Part shown: one piece after another, positions 26,497 to 34,641 of the stretch
Layout of the letters: each line of letters starts with the position of its first letter
Position numbering within the stretch: the first letter of the stretch is position 1
Origin: an uncultured Acetatifactor sp.
GTDB lineage: Bacteria > Bacillota > Clostridia > Lachnospirales > Lachnospiraceae
Length of the DNA: 55,369 bases
Reading direction: 5' to 3'
Assembly (NCBI GenBank): GCA_947630715.1
Contig: CANRIP010000017.1
Coordinates: 1 to 55,369, forward strand
The notes under the pieces: generated by a model
The model's database searches: none
Told to the model about the DNA's origin: nothing
What the model saw: the letters and a program-made list of their open reading frames with translations, nothing else
Position numbers and translations under genes: made by a program

Positions 26497-29400
26497 TTAT
26501 CTCGCAGGAATCATGATCTTCTCGCCCGCGTATATCCGATTGATATTCTTAATCTGCGGGTTCGCCCGGATCAAAGTCTTTAAGGATACACCGTTTCGGG
26601 CGGCGATCCTGGAGAGCGTATCCCCCGGCGCAACCTGGTAACCGGCGGCTTTCCGTTCTTCCGTCACCACCACCAGGTATCTGCCTCCCCGCAGCAGCGG
26701 GAACACCGCGCGGCCGTTCTCTGTGATCTGGAAGGAGCCTTCCAACAGCATGCTGCCGGATTTTTCATCGTAGGAATACAGCGCCGCGTATTTGCCGGCA
26801 TATTTTTCGCCCAGCACCATGTGCATATTCAAACGCTGCGGCAGGGTCTGGGCGCTGACGGTAAGCGCTCTGCTAAACAGCGCCGAATCCTTCACCTCAG
26901 CCGCGACCGCGTCCGGAATATCCGCCCGGTTGGAAATACCCAGCGTCAGATCTTTCTTTGTCTTTTTCACATCGCCGGCGGAAAGGGTAAAGGTGATATC
27001 CGTGCCTTTCACATAGCAGATCGCCCCCACCTTTTTCTGGAACATACGGTTCTGTACAGAGGCGGGAATCACCAGCTCCGTGCCGACGGAAACCGTCACG
27101 TCGGAGCCCTTGGCGGCGTTCCTCACATTGGACTCAACCTCGCTCCAATCCACGTCCACTTTACTGTTCCATACAGGGTCAGCGGCCGGCTTACCGCCTG
27201 CATAGCCGGCTCCGCCTTGATTCACAATCTGGAAACACAACTGGCGGCTGCTGCCGGCAAACGCGCCCATTCCGGTAACGGTCACCGTCGCGGTGCCGGG
27301 CTGCACGTTATTGCTGTACGACAGGGTGTAATCCACCCCTTCCGTCAGCGTCTGGCCGCCGTTGATGGTCAGCTTCACAGTAGGCCTTATCTGCTCTCCG
27401 GTGTAAGCCTGATCGGCAATGACATCCGAAACGGCAAGAGAAATGTCATTGCTGGAGCTGATGGCAAAGGTGGAAAACTTATCGGTGGAGAAGTATACGG
27501 TACCGCCCTCCACCCAGCAGGGGATCGTCTCGATCACGCCGTTATGAGCCCGCAGCACCTGAATGATTCTGCCGCCCGCCGGGATCTGGGAGCTGAACGT
27601 CATGGAGGCGTCCGTCTCGGTGATCCGGCCGATGTTTTGATCTCCGGCTTTGACAAAAATATCAATATCCATGTAGAACACAGAGGCGTCTGCGCCAAGC
27701 AGGGCGTTAAAGCCGTCCGCGTCGAATGCGCTCTCCGGGGCCGCCACGGAAGTGACGCAGACCTGTGCGGAAATCTTCTGCTGCTGAATGGCGGCGAACC
27801 GGACGTCATCTCCCAGCATACTGCCATTGACAAGCAGTCTGTTTATGGTTCTTCTGATGGCGGCGTTCGCCTGAGCCTGATCGGTCAATTGATCGGAACC
27901 GTCCATCCCCATACTTCCGGTAATGTCGGAGGGATCCACCTGGTAGGAGGTAGGCGGAATCGCCCGGGTTTCCTCCATGCCGCAGACGGAGCAGGTTCTG
28001 TGCTGTTCTCCCGGCGTTGTCTCAGTGGCTTCCTCCGTTACCGTCCAGGCTTCCCACACATGAAGGGAAGGATCCGGAGGAATCAGCTCGCTGCTGTCCG
28101 GTTTTACGGCGCCGCAGTTTAAGCATCTGATGGACTGGCTGCCCTCGTCTTTGCAGGTGGGACGTTTGTCAACCGTGTAAACGCTGGCCCAGTTGTGAGA
28201 GGCGATGCTGGGGTCGCTGCTTACCTCGGTGTAACCGCAGGTCTGGCAAATTTTGGTGATGGTGGCGCCGCCGCAGCCCACGGCCTCCAATATTTTGAAA
28301 TCATGTCCGGCAGCCGGTTCCCGGATCATATCCTTTTCCGGATTCAGCTCCCCGCAGATCTTGCAGTAAGAAACCCATTTATGAGGTTCCGTGCAGGTGG
28401 CGGGGACATCCCGGTAAGCGTATTGGTGGTTTGACCTCGTCCTGCGGATCTGCACCTTGCCGCAGTACACGCAGGTTTCACGGATTTCGGTGTCCGTGGC
28501 GCAATTCCCCCATTTGATGACCTCGCTCTTATCAAAGGCATGGCCCGTGGTGTCCACAGTGACGCTGTCAGAGCAGCCGTTTGCGGACTTTACGGTCACA
28601 ATCGCACGGCCCTCCACGCCGGTGGCGGATACAACGGCCCTCAGGCCATCGTCCTTCACCTCCAGCCTGACGGCTCCCGTATCGCCGGTAACCTCCCATG
28701 TCAGCTTTGTCACGCCGCTGTCTGCGGGGCTGACCGCCGCAAGAATGGTTCTGGAGACCCCGGAGCAGACGTAAAGATGCAGAGTGTCTCCCAGATCCCT
28801 CTCTCCGCTTCCAACGCTGCCGTCCTTCATGGTGACGCTGGTTACATCCCGATAGCCTAACTGCCGGTAATTTTCCCATGTCACCCTTCCGTCCTCGCTG
28901 TGCCAGTGCGCCACATAGCGCACACCGTCCTGGGGGATGGAATAAAAGGACATCCGGCTGTCTCCGCCTTCCGGATACCAGCCGTCGAACACATACCCCG
29001 GCCAGCCGGCCTGATCTACGTCATCGCTGCCGAAGGGGGTGCCGTACTGGCGGCCGCAGGACAAAACGCCGTTTCGTCCGTTCCACCCGCTGTAATCCAG
29101 CGTGTAATGGATCAGGACAGGCGCGTAAAGAGCGTACAGCGTTGTCTCGCTCTCCGCCAGCACATCGCCGGCCTGCACCTTTCTGCCGGTTTCCTTTAAT
29201 GTGGAAAGCCAGTACCAGTAACCTGTCATGGAATGAGATGCCTCAGGATACTGTGTTTTGTCCACCTGATAATGATACTCGTTTCCGTCGCAGTCATAAG
29301 AAAAAGGAAGCGGTTCCGGTTCCCAGCCGGTACCGGTTTTGTCTCCCCAGAACGCATATTTGACGGGAGCCGTATACCAGGCCACAAACTTCCACCCTGC

Positions 29401-29811
29401 CACCTGAGGCGCGCACTCCTGCAGATTGCCGGGCAGCACTCTCCCGTCCAGCAGTTTCACCGATGCGTCCGGCAGATATACCTCCGGCATTTCCCGGGTA
29501 TCGTCGTTGATTTTCCCCTGTCCGCCCGCAAGATCCAGCACACGCAGCGTCACGGAAACGGCGTCCTCATCGTCTCCGTCGGATACGGTGCCGCCCCCCG
29601 GCGATCCTGATTCTTGATCTCCGTCGGATACGGTGCTGCCCCCCGGCAATCCTGATTCTTGATCTCCGCCGGACACACACTGAATTTCCGAATTGTCCGG
29701 CTGCCCCGGCATTTCCTCCGCCGACGTCATACCGACCGGAGAGAGCATCATGGCGGCGCATAGCAGCAGCGCCAGATTTCTACGCAGTTGTCTCAAACTT
29801 CCAGCCTTCAT
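26497..29811 (-). CDS. Large secreted protein with CxxC repeats, Ig-like module and C-terminal LysM
   Basis: A 1104-residue extracellular protein. It has a Sec signal peptide (about 1-31) and an acidic Ser/Gly/Asp-rich region with two 15-residue repeats (about 46-80). Next come beta-rich segments with Trp/Tyr-rich 'GWYPEGG' type motifs (about 80-330) like Listeria-Bacteroides repeats, followed by four or five modules with paired CxxC (CVYCGK, CKICGE, CQTCGY, CLNCGA, CSVCGM; about 440-620) spaced by HxW-type residues. An Ig-like 'YTG..I.P.V' module follows near 800-865. The end is a LysM domain (about 1056-1102, YQVAPGDTLSRIAARNG), which binds peptidoglycan. It is probably wall-attached through LysM; no LPxTG or catalytic domain is seen. 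Confidence 0.8.
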   Translation of the reverse strand: MKAGSLRQLRRNLALLLCAAMMLSPVGMTSAEEMPGQPDNSEIQCVSGGDQESGLPGGSTVSDGDQESGSPGGGTVSDGDDEDAVSVTLRVLDLAGGQGKINDDTREMPEVYLPDASVKLLDGRVLPGNLQECAPQVAGWKFVAWYTAPVKYAFWGDKTGTGWEPEPLPFSYDCDGNEYHYQVDKTQYPEASHSMTGYWYWLSTLKETGRKVQAGDVLAESETTLYALYAPVLIHYTLDYSGWNGRNGVLSCGRQYGTPFGSDDVDQAGWPGYVFDGWYPEGGDSRMSFYSIPQDGVRYVAHWHSEDGRVTWENYRQLGYRDVTSVTMKDGSVGSGERDLGDTLHLYVCSGVSRTILAAVSPADSGVTKLTWEVTGDTGAVRLEVKDDGLRAVVSATGVEGRAIVTVKSANGCSDSVTVDTTGHAFDKSEVIKWGNCATDTEIRETCVYCGKVQIRRTRSNHQYAYRDVPATCTEPHKWVSYCKICGELNPEKDMIREPAAGHDFKILEAVGCGGATITKICQTCGYTEVSSDPSIASHNWASVYTVDKRPTCKDEGSQSIRCLNCGAVKPDSSELIPPDPSLHVWEAWTVTEEATETTPGEQHRTCSVCGMEETRAIPPTSYQVDPSDITGSMGMDGSDQLTDQAQANAAIRRTINRLLVNGSMLGDDVRFAAIQQQKISAQVCVTSVAAPESAFDADGFNALLGADASVFYMDIDIFVKAGDQNIGRITETDASMTFSSQIPAGGRIIQVLRAHNGVIETIPCWVEGGTVYFSTDKFSTFAISSSNDISLAVSDVIADQAYTGEQIRPTVKLTINGGQTLTEGVDYTLSYSNNVQPGTATVTVTGMGAFAGSSRQLCFQIVNQGGAGYAGGKPAADPVWNSKVDVDWSEVESNVRNAAKGSDVTVSVGTELVIPASVQNRMFQKKVGAICYVKGTDITFTLSAGDVKKTKKDLTLGISNRADIPDAVAAEVKDSALFSRALTVSAQTLPQRLNMHMVLGEKYAGKYAALYSYDEKSGSMLLEGSFQITENGRAVFPLLRGGRYLVVVTEERKAAGYQVAPGDTLSRIAARNGVSLKTLIRANPQIKNINRIYAGEKIMIPAR
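29575..29665 (-). repeat. 45-bp tandem duplication in the LysM protein gene
   Basis: Two near-identical 45-bp units (offset 29606 to 29651) encode GDQESG-PGG-TVSD repeats just after the signal peptide. A partial third copy follows. Confidence 0.75.
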
Positions 29812-29870
29812 TGTTTCTCCTTTCCGGTTTTTTCTTTTTGATTTCCGCTTTTCGTCTTTGGTTTGGGACT

Positions 29871-29899
29871 ATGGTACCATACCCCGGTAGAATTAGCAA
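29871..29899 (-). promoter_or_regulatory. Promoter of the LysM protein gene
   Basis: Minus-strand TTGCTA (29894-29899), 17-bp spacer, TACCAT (29871-29876). Confidence 0.55.
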
Positions 29900-29980
29900 G
29901 GCCTGGAAAAACTTTCCTTTCCCGCCCCGTTTCCGTCAGGTTTATCTTCCGCAAACAGTACAAGGGGCCGCCTTCCTTTC

Positions 29981-30046
29981 CGGTTACTTTTCGGTTACTT
30001 TTCGGTTACTTTTCGGTTACTTTTCGGTTACTTTCCGGTTACTTTC
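29981..30046 (-). repeat. Six tandem 11-bp repeats starting in the pyrF stop region
   Basis: Six exact-length units of CGGTTACTTT(T/C) on the plus strand. On the minus strand each reads GAAAAGTAACCG or GGAAAGTAACCG. The first unit in the direction of transcription contains the last codons and stop of pyrF (GGA AAG TAA at 30039-30047), and five more copies follow downstream. Confidence 0.9.
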
Positions 30047-30974
30047 CGGCCGTTTCCAGAGCCCTTTGAATATCCTCCCTCATGGCGTTCACCGCCGCTC
30101 TGGCCGCGTCCGCGTAGCCACGCTCCGTAAAATGAGCGTATGCTTCCTGCTGATAGGCGGCTATAATGCCCCGGGAAGAATTGACAATGGCCCCCAGCCC
30201 GTCTTTTTGAAAGAAGGGAACCAGATCGGCGCCCTTTCCCCCCTGAGCGCCGTACCCCGGCACCAGCAGAAACGAATGGGGCATGATCCGTCTCAGCGCC
30301 TTTCCCTGCTCCGGATAGGTGGCGCCCACCACAGCGCCCACATAGCTGTACCCGTTTTCCCCCATGCATTCTTCGGCCCACTGCGCCGTTTTTTCGCCCA
30401 CCAGCTCATAGACAGGCCTTCCGTCCGCCATTTTGTCCTGGAATTCCCCGCTGCTGGGATTGGACGTTTTTACCAGCACAAAGATCCCCTTCTTTTCCTC
30501 ACGGCAGACCTTGAGAAAAGGCTGAATGCCGTCGGAGCCCAGATAAGGGTTCACCGTGGCAAAATCTTCGTCAAAGGCGCTTAAGAGGCGGTTTCCCACC
30601 TGAACCCGGCCCAGATGAGCCGCGGCGTAAGCTTCCGAGGTGGAGCCGATATCCCCCCTCTTTACGTCTCCGATGACGATCAGCCCTTTTTGTCTGCAAT
30701 AATCCACGGTTTTCTGAAAGACCGCCATCCCGGGCACTCCAAACTGCTCATACATGGCAATCTGAGGCTTTACCGCCGGGATCAGATCCGATACCGCGTC
30801 AATGATTCCCTTGTTATACTGCCACACGGCCTGGGCCGCTCCCTCCAGCGTCTCCCCAAACTCCTGATACGCCGCCTGTTTCAAATATTCCGGCACAAAT
30901 TTCAACACAGGATCCAGTCCCACCACGATTGGCGCGCCCGTGGCCCGGATCCGTTCTATCAGTTTGTCGATCAT
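30039..30974 (-). CDS. pyrF: Orotidine 5'-phosphate decarboxylase, type 2
   Basis: Decarboxylates OMP to UMP, the last step of pyrimidine synthesis. The 311-residue length and the sequence GDVKRGDIGSTS, containing the catalytic Asp-x-Lys-x-x-x-Asp array, mark the longer type 2 family. N-terminal IVVGLDPVL and C-terminal FLLVPGYGAQGG phosphate-binding loops are present. GGAAGGGGGAAGG precedes the ATG. Its stop codon is the first TAA in an 11-bp tandem array. PyrE, which supplies its substrate, is on the same strand about 6 kb downstream with its own promoter. Confidence 0.96.
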   Translation of the reverse strand: MIDKLIERIRATGAPIVVGLDPVLKFVPEYLKQAAYQEFGETLEGAAQAVWQYNKGIIDAVSDLIPAVKPQIAMYEQFGVPGMAVFQKTVDYCRQKGLIVIGDVKRGDIGSTSEAYAAAHLGRVQVGNRLLSAFDEDFATVNPYLGSDGIQPFLKVCREEKKGIFVLVKTSNPSSGEFQDKMADGRPVYELVGEKTAQWAEECMGENGYSYVGAVVGATYPEQGKALRRIMPHSFLLVPGYGAQGGKGADLVPFFQKDGLGAIVNSSRGIIAAYQQEAYAHFTERGYADAARAAVNAMREDIQRALETAGK

Positions 30975-31039
30975 TTTCCTTCCCCCTTCCGCCTATGGCC
31001 TGCCGCCGGAGCTGTTTTGCTCTCCCTGCGGATGAAAGC

Positions 31040-31068
31040 ATTGTACCATAGAACGGGTTTTTCCGCAA
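31040..31068 (-). promoter_or_regulatory. pyrF promoter
   Basis: Minus-strand TTGCGG (31063-31068), 17-bp spacer, TACAAT (31040-31045), just downstream of the nrdD terminator. Confidence 0.65.
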
Positions 31069-31082
31069 CCGGACGAAACCCG

Positions 31083-31110
31083 AAAAAAGAAGGCCCGGCA
31101 AAGCCGAACC
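31083..31110 (-). terminator. Terminator of nrdD
   Basis: On the minus strand GGTTCGGC and GCCGGGCC pair (8 bp with two G-U pairs) around a TTT loop, followed by TTCTTTTTT. Confidence 0.75.
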
Positions 31111-31217
31111 CTCTCCCTTCCTTCTTCTTTTTTCTTTTCCTGCTTTTTTCTTTTCCTGCTTTTTTCTTTTCCTTTTTTTCTTTTCCTGCTTTTTTATTTT
31201 CCTTTTTTTCTTTTCCC
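31109..31217 (-). repeat. 109-nt polypyrimidine/polypurine tract between nrdD and its terminator
   Basis: The plus strand is 109 nt of C and T with only four purines, containing repeated TTTTTTCTTTTCCTGC units (about 16 bp, three TGC-ended copies at 31143, 31159 and 31189). The nrdD transcript would carry it as a GGAAAAGAAAAAA purine run in its 3' UTR. A lysine-rich open frame over it is an artefact of the purine repeats. Confidence 0.85.
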
Positions 31218-31232
31218 AAAACCGGCCCCGGA

Positions 31233-33635
31233 TCAGGTTGTAGGCACGGCGGTCAGGCTGTCCACATACTTTTTAATATTGGACGCGTTGACATATTTCT
31301 TGATTTTGTCCCCGTCCACAATCACCAGCGTAGGCGCCTGCATAACGCCGTACCGGGAGGCCAGCTCCATATTTTCCTCCGCGTCCACCGCCAGATAATT
31401 GACGTCCTTTAAATACTCTTTTGCCAGCTTGCAGTTGGGGCAGGTTTTGGTGGTAAACAAATACCTGACATTCTGGGATTTTTTTACCTCCACTTCCACG
31501 TCCTCCGCGAAGTTGGAAAGCCGCACAATGCTTCTGGTGGGCCGTTTCAGCACGGAATGGGCCACGTCATACTCTTTTCTGTTGGCATATTCCTGCAGTT
31601 TACCGTCATTCCAGTTCTGAACCGGACGGTAATAACCGGTAATCCGGCTGTAAACCTCCGTCTGCGCTCCGCAGTGGGGGCAGACCTTCACCTCGCCGGC
31701 CAGATAACCATGCTCCTTGCAGATGGAATAGGTGGGAGACAGCGTGTAATACGGCAGCTTATAGTGATACGCGATGGTCCGCACCAGAGCGGCCGCAGCC
31801 TTCCAGTCCGGCAGCTTTTCTCCCAGGAACGCGTGGAACACGGTTCCGGAGGTATAAAGGGTCTGCAGCTCGTCCTGGATATCCAGCGCATCGAAAATAT
31901 CAGCCGTATAATCCACCGGCAGGTGAGAAGAATTAGTATAATAAGGGGTATCCCCCTGTTTTCCCGCGGTTTTGATGGCCGGGAACTGTTTCCGGTCATG
32001 CCTGGCCAGACGGTAGGCGGTACTCTCCGCAGGGGTGGCCTCCAGATTGTACAGATCCCCGTACTGCTCCTGATAATCGGAAAGACGGTTCCTCATGTGG
32101 TTCAGCACTTCCTTGGCAAATTCCTGGGTCTTGGGGCTGGTCATGTCCGCCCGCAGCCAGTTGGCGTTCAGTCCCACTTCGTTCATTCCCACCAGCCCTA
32201 TGGTGGAGAAATGATTGTCAAAGGATCCCAGGTATCTCTTGGTATAAGGATAGAGCCCCTCGTCCAAAAGCTTGGTGATCACGCCTCTCTTAATCTTCAG
32301 GGAACGCGCCGCTATATCCATCATATGATTGAGTCTGGTGAAAAACTCGTCCTTATTGGCGGATAAATACGCGATTCTCGGCAGGTTGATGGTGACGACG
32401 CCCACGCTCCCCGTGCTCTCGCCGGAGCCGAAGAACCCGCCCGTCTTCTTTCTCAGCTCTCTTAAATCCAGCCGCAGACGGCAGCACATGCTGCGCACGT
32501 CGCTGGGCTGCATGTCGGAATTGATGTAATTGGAAAAATAAGGGGTGCCGTATTTTGAAGTCATCTCGAACAGCAGCCGATTATTCTCCGTGTCGGACCA
32601 GTCAAAGTCCTTTGTAATGGAATAGGTAGGAATGGGATACTGGAATCCTCTGCCGTTGGAGTCCCCTTCGATCATCGTCTCGATGAAGGCCTTGTTGACC
32701 ATGTCCATTTCCTTTTTGCAGTCCTTGTACCGGAACGGCATCTCCCGGCCTCCCACAATCGCGGGCAGCTCCGCCAGATCCTCCGGCACGGTCCAGTCCA
32801 GCGTAATGTTGGAGAAAGGCGCCTGAGTCCCCCAGCGGCTGGGCGTATTGACTCCGTAAATAAACGCCTCGATACATTTTTTCACTTCGTAATAACTCAG
32901 GTTGTCCACCTTGACAAAGGGAGCCAGATAGGTGTCAAAGGAAGAAAACGCCTGAGCCCCCGCCCACTCGTTCTGCATAATGCCTAAGAAGTTTACCATC
33001 TGGTTACAGAGCACGGAAAGGTGTTTTGCGGGAGCGGAGGTAATCTTGCCCGTAATGCCGCCCAGGCCCTCCTGAATCAACTGTTTCAGCGACCACCCGG
33101 CGCAATAGCCCGTCAGCATGGAAAGGTCATGAATATGGATATCCGCGTTCCGATGCGCATCCGCAATCTCCTGATCATAGATCTCCGAGAGCCAGTAATT
33201 GGCCGTCACAGCGCCGGAATTGCTGAGAATCAGGCCGCCTACGGAATAGGTCACGGTAGAATTTTCCTTGACGCGCCAGTCTTCCACCTTGACATAGCTG
33301 TTCACCACATCCTTGTAATCCAGGATCGTGGACTTCATGGCCCGCATCTTCTCTCTCTGCTTGCGGTACAGGATATAGGCCTTGGCCACTTCCTCATAAC
33401 CGGCCTGTCCCAGCACACGCTCCACGCTGTCCTGGATATCCTCCACCTGAATCTCCCCGTCCTTCACCTTGTCCTGAAAATCCGCGGTGACCCGGAGCGC
33501 CAGCAGATCGATGATATCGTTGGTGTAACTTTTCTGCGTGGCGTTAAACGCCTTCATGATCGCGTCATTGATCCTGGTCAGGGTAAATTCCGCTTTTTCC
33601 CCGTTTCTTTTGATAACCTGCATAATACCAATCAT
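31233..33635 (-). CDS. nrdD: Anaerobic ribonucleoside-triphosphate reductase with C-terminal thioredoxin-like domain
   Basis: Class III RNR, which reduces NTPs to dNTPs using an oxygen-sensitive glycyl radical. An ATP-cone (about 1-95, VIKRNGEKAEF) controls activity. The catalytic domain follows, then a zinc-binding CKEHG...CPHC segment and the glycyl-radical site RITGYYRP with Gly667. In the canonical enzyme the radical Gly is close to the C terminus; here 133 residues follow, ending in a thioredoxin/glutaredoxin-like domain with TKTCPNCKL (Cys732, Cys735) and the cis-Pro segment MQAPTLV. The ATG at 33635 has AAAGGAAGG before it. The activating enzyme NrdG is not adjacent. Confidence 0.95.
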   Translation of the reverse strand: MIGIMQVIKRNGEKAEFTLTRINDAIMKAFNATQKSYTNDIIDLLALRVTADFQDKVKDGEIQVEDIQDSVERVLGQAGYEEVAKAYILYRKQREKMRAMKSTILDYKDVVNSYVKVEDWRVKENSTVTYSVGGLILSNSGAVTANYWLSEIYDQEIADAHRNADIHIHDLSMLTGYCAGWSLKQLIQEGLGGITGKITSAPAKHLSVLCNQMVNFLGIMQNEWAGAQAFSSFDTYLAPFVKVDNLSYYEVKKCIEAFIYGVNTPSRWGTQAPFSNITLDWTVPEDLAELPAIVGGREMPFRYKDCKKEMDMVNKAFIETMIEGDSNGRGFQYPIPTYSITKDFDWSDTENNRLLFEMTSKYGTPYFSNYINSDMQPSDVRSMCCRLRLDLRELRKKTGGFFGSGESTGSVGVVTINLPRIAYLSANKDEFFTRLNHMMDIAARSLKIKRGVITKLLDEGLYPYTKRYLGSFDNHFSTIGLVGMNEVGLNANWLRADMTSPKTQEFAKEVLNHMRNRLSDYQEQYGDLYNLEATPAESTAYRLARHDRKQFPAIKTAGKQGDTPYYTNSSHLPVDYTADIFDALDIQDELQTLYTSGTVFHAFLGEKLPDWKAAAALVRTIAYHYKLPYYTLSPTYSICKEHGYLAGEVKVCPHCGAQTEVYSRITGYYRPVQNWNDGKLQEYANRKEYDVAHSVLKRPTRSIVRLSNFAEDVEVEVKKSQNVRYLFTTKTCPNCKLAKEYLKDVNYLAVDAEENMELASRYGVMQAPTLVIVDGDKIKKYVNASNIKKYVDSLTAVPTT

Positions 33636-33680
33636 ACCCTTCCTTTACATAAAATAGAGAGATGGAACGCCCTGTGTTTT

Positions 33681-33709
33681 ATCATAGCATCTTTCTCTCC
33701 AAAAGTCAA
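33681..33709 (-). promoter_or_regulatory. nrdD promoter
   Basis: Minus-strand TTGACT (33704-33709), 17-bp spacer, TATGAT (33681-33686). A convincing pair of NrdR boxes is not visible. Confidence 0.75.
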
Positions 33710-33790
33710 CGGCAGATACAAGATATAGTAGTTCTTTTTTCTTTTCTCCATGACATATTGTGTTTTTCCCGCAATCCCTGGGAAAACGGG

Positions 33791-34006
33791 CGTCCTAGGG
33801 GGCAGGGGGGCGTTCTGCAGGGCAAAGATGGACATTCCGCAGGACAAAGGGGGGGCGTCCTCCCAGACAAAGAATGACATTCCGCGGTGCTGCGAGAGCG
33901 TCCTCCCAGACAAAGAATGACATTCCGCAGGGCTGCGGGGATGTCCTCCCAGGCAAAGATGGACATTCCGCGGAGCAAAGGAGCGTCCTCCCGCAGAAAG
34001 CGTCCT
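33791..34006. repeat. Noncoding tandem array of 42-45 bp units
   Basis: About four and a half imperfect units, each with CGTCCTCCC, a CAAAGAATGACATTCCGC core and a GC-rich joint. CATTCCGC occurs at 33833, 33878, 33921 and 33964 (steps 45, 43, 43) and CGTCCT-like starts at 33811, 33856, 33899, 33942 and 33984. The period is not a multiple of three, so it is not a coding repeat. Two central units hold GAATG-A-CATTC, a short palindrome. The array fills most of the gene-free stretch 33636-34179 between the nrdD promoter and the XRE gene; I see no gene in that stretch. Confidence 0.85.
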
Positions 34007-34154
34007 TCTTATTAGGAACTCTAAATTTTTGTTCTTCAGAAAACGATTTTTTCTTTACTTTCTAAAAACGCATTCCGCAAAACACAAAACCCGATAAAAT
34101 AGGATTACCGTTGTGAAAAACCACGGCAGGACGGACAACCTGAAAGACGGAAAG

Positions 34155-34178
34155 AAAGGGTAAGACAAAGGGTAAGAC
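34155..34178 (+). repeat. Duplicated Shine-Dalgarno region of the XRE gene
   Basis: AAAGGGTAAGAC occurs twice head to tail (34155-34166, 34167-34178). The second copy puts AAAGGG seven bases before the ATG at 34180; the first is a spare copy 12 bases upstream. Confidence 0.8.
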
Positions 34179-34179
34179 T

Positions 34180-34563
34180 ATGGAAACGGGAGAAATCCTC
34201 ACGGCGCTGCGCAAGGAAAAAGGCATCGGGCAAAAGGAATTGGCGGCATTTTTAAGCCTTTCCACCGGTACGATCTCCAATTATGAAAACGGCGTCCATT
34301 CGCCGGATTTACATACCCTGTGCATGCTGGCGGATTATTTCGACGTGACCACCGACTATCTTCTGGGCCGGACCGACTACCGCTATACCTCCCGAAAAAT
34401 GGATCAACGTCTCAGCAGGGAATACACCTTGTCGGAGGTGGTGGACACCGTTCTGGGGTGCAATGCCGCCTCCATAGGGCACCTGATGGAATATGCCGGG
34501 TTTTTGCAATACAAACAGGATCAGGAAAACCAAACCGCCGCAAAGGGCAGACCGGCTCCCTGA
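34180..34563 (+). CDS. XRE-family helix-turn-helix regulator
   Basis: A 127-residue protein with a Cro/C1-type HTH in residues 4-62 (LRKEKGIGQKELAAFLSLS, followed by GTISNYENGVHSPD). The 'ADYFDVTTDYLLGRTD' ending is typical of the family. The C-terminal part (about 75-127) is helical and may bind a ligand or partner. It stands alone on the plus strand, preceded by a tandem repeat array with short palindromes that could be binding sites. It is likely chromosomal; no phage genes are near. Confidence 0.88.
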   Translation: METGEILTALRKEKGIGQKELAAFLSLSTGTISNYENGVHSPDLHTLCMLADYFDVTTDYLLGRTDYRYTSRKMDQRLSREYTLSEVVDTVLGCNAASIGHLMEYAGFLQYKQDQENQTAAKGRPAP

Positions 34564-34641
34564 TCCTTCATTCCCTGATCCCTCATGGCTCCGGCGGGAT
34601 GGATGCCGGAAACCCTGTCGTGCGCGAAACTCTATCCTGTG

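Noticed and set aside
30971..31219. Lysine-rich 82-codon protein on the minus strand between nrdD and pyrF
   Set aside because: Its composition comes from the polypurine tract, and it runs through the nrdD terminator and the pyrF promoter.
33711..33730. NrdR box upstream of nrdD (ACAAGATATAGTAGT)
   Set aside because: Only partly matches the 16-bp palindrome, lies upstream of the -35 and has no second copy at the usual spacing.
33791..34006. CRISPR array
   Set aside because: The units are contiguous and diverge gradually; there are no identical repeats separated by unique spacers and no cas genes.
34090..34130. Promoter for the XRE gene (TAAAAT near 34095)
   Set aside because: No acceptable -35 at 16-18 bp; the region is AT-rich, so the match is likely by chance.
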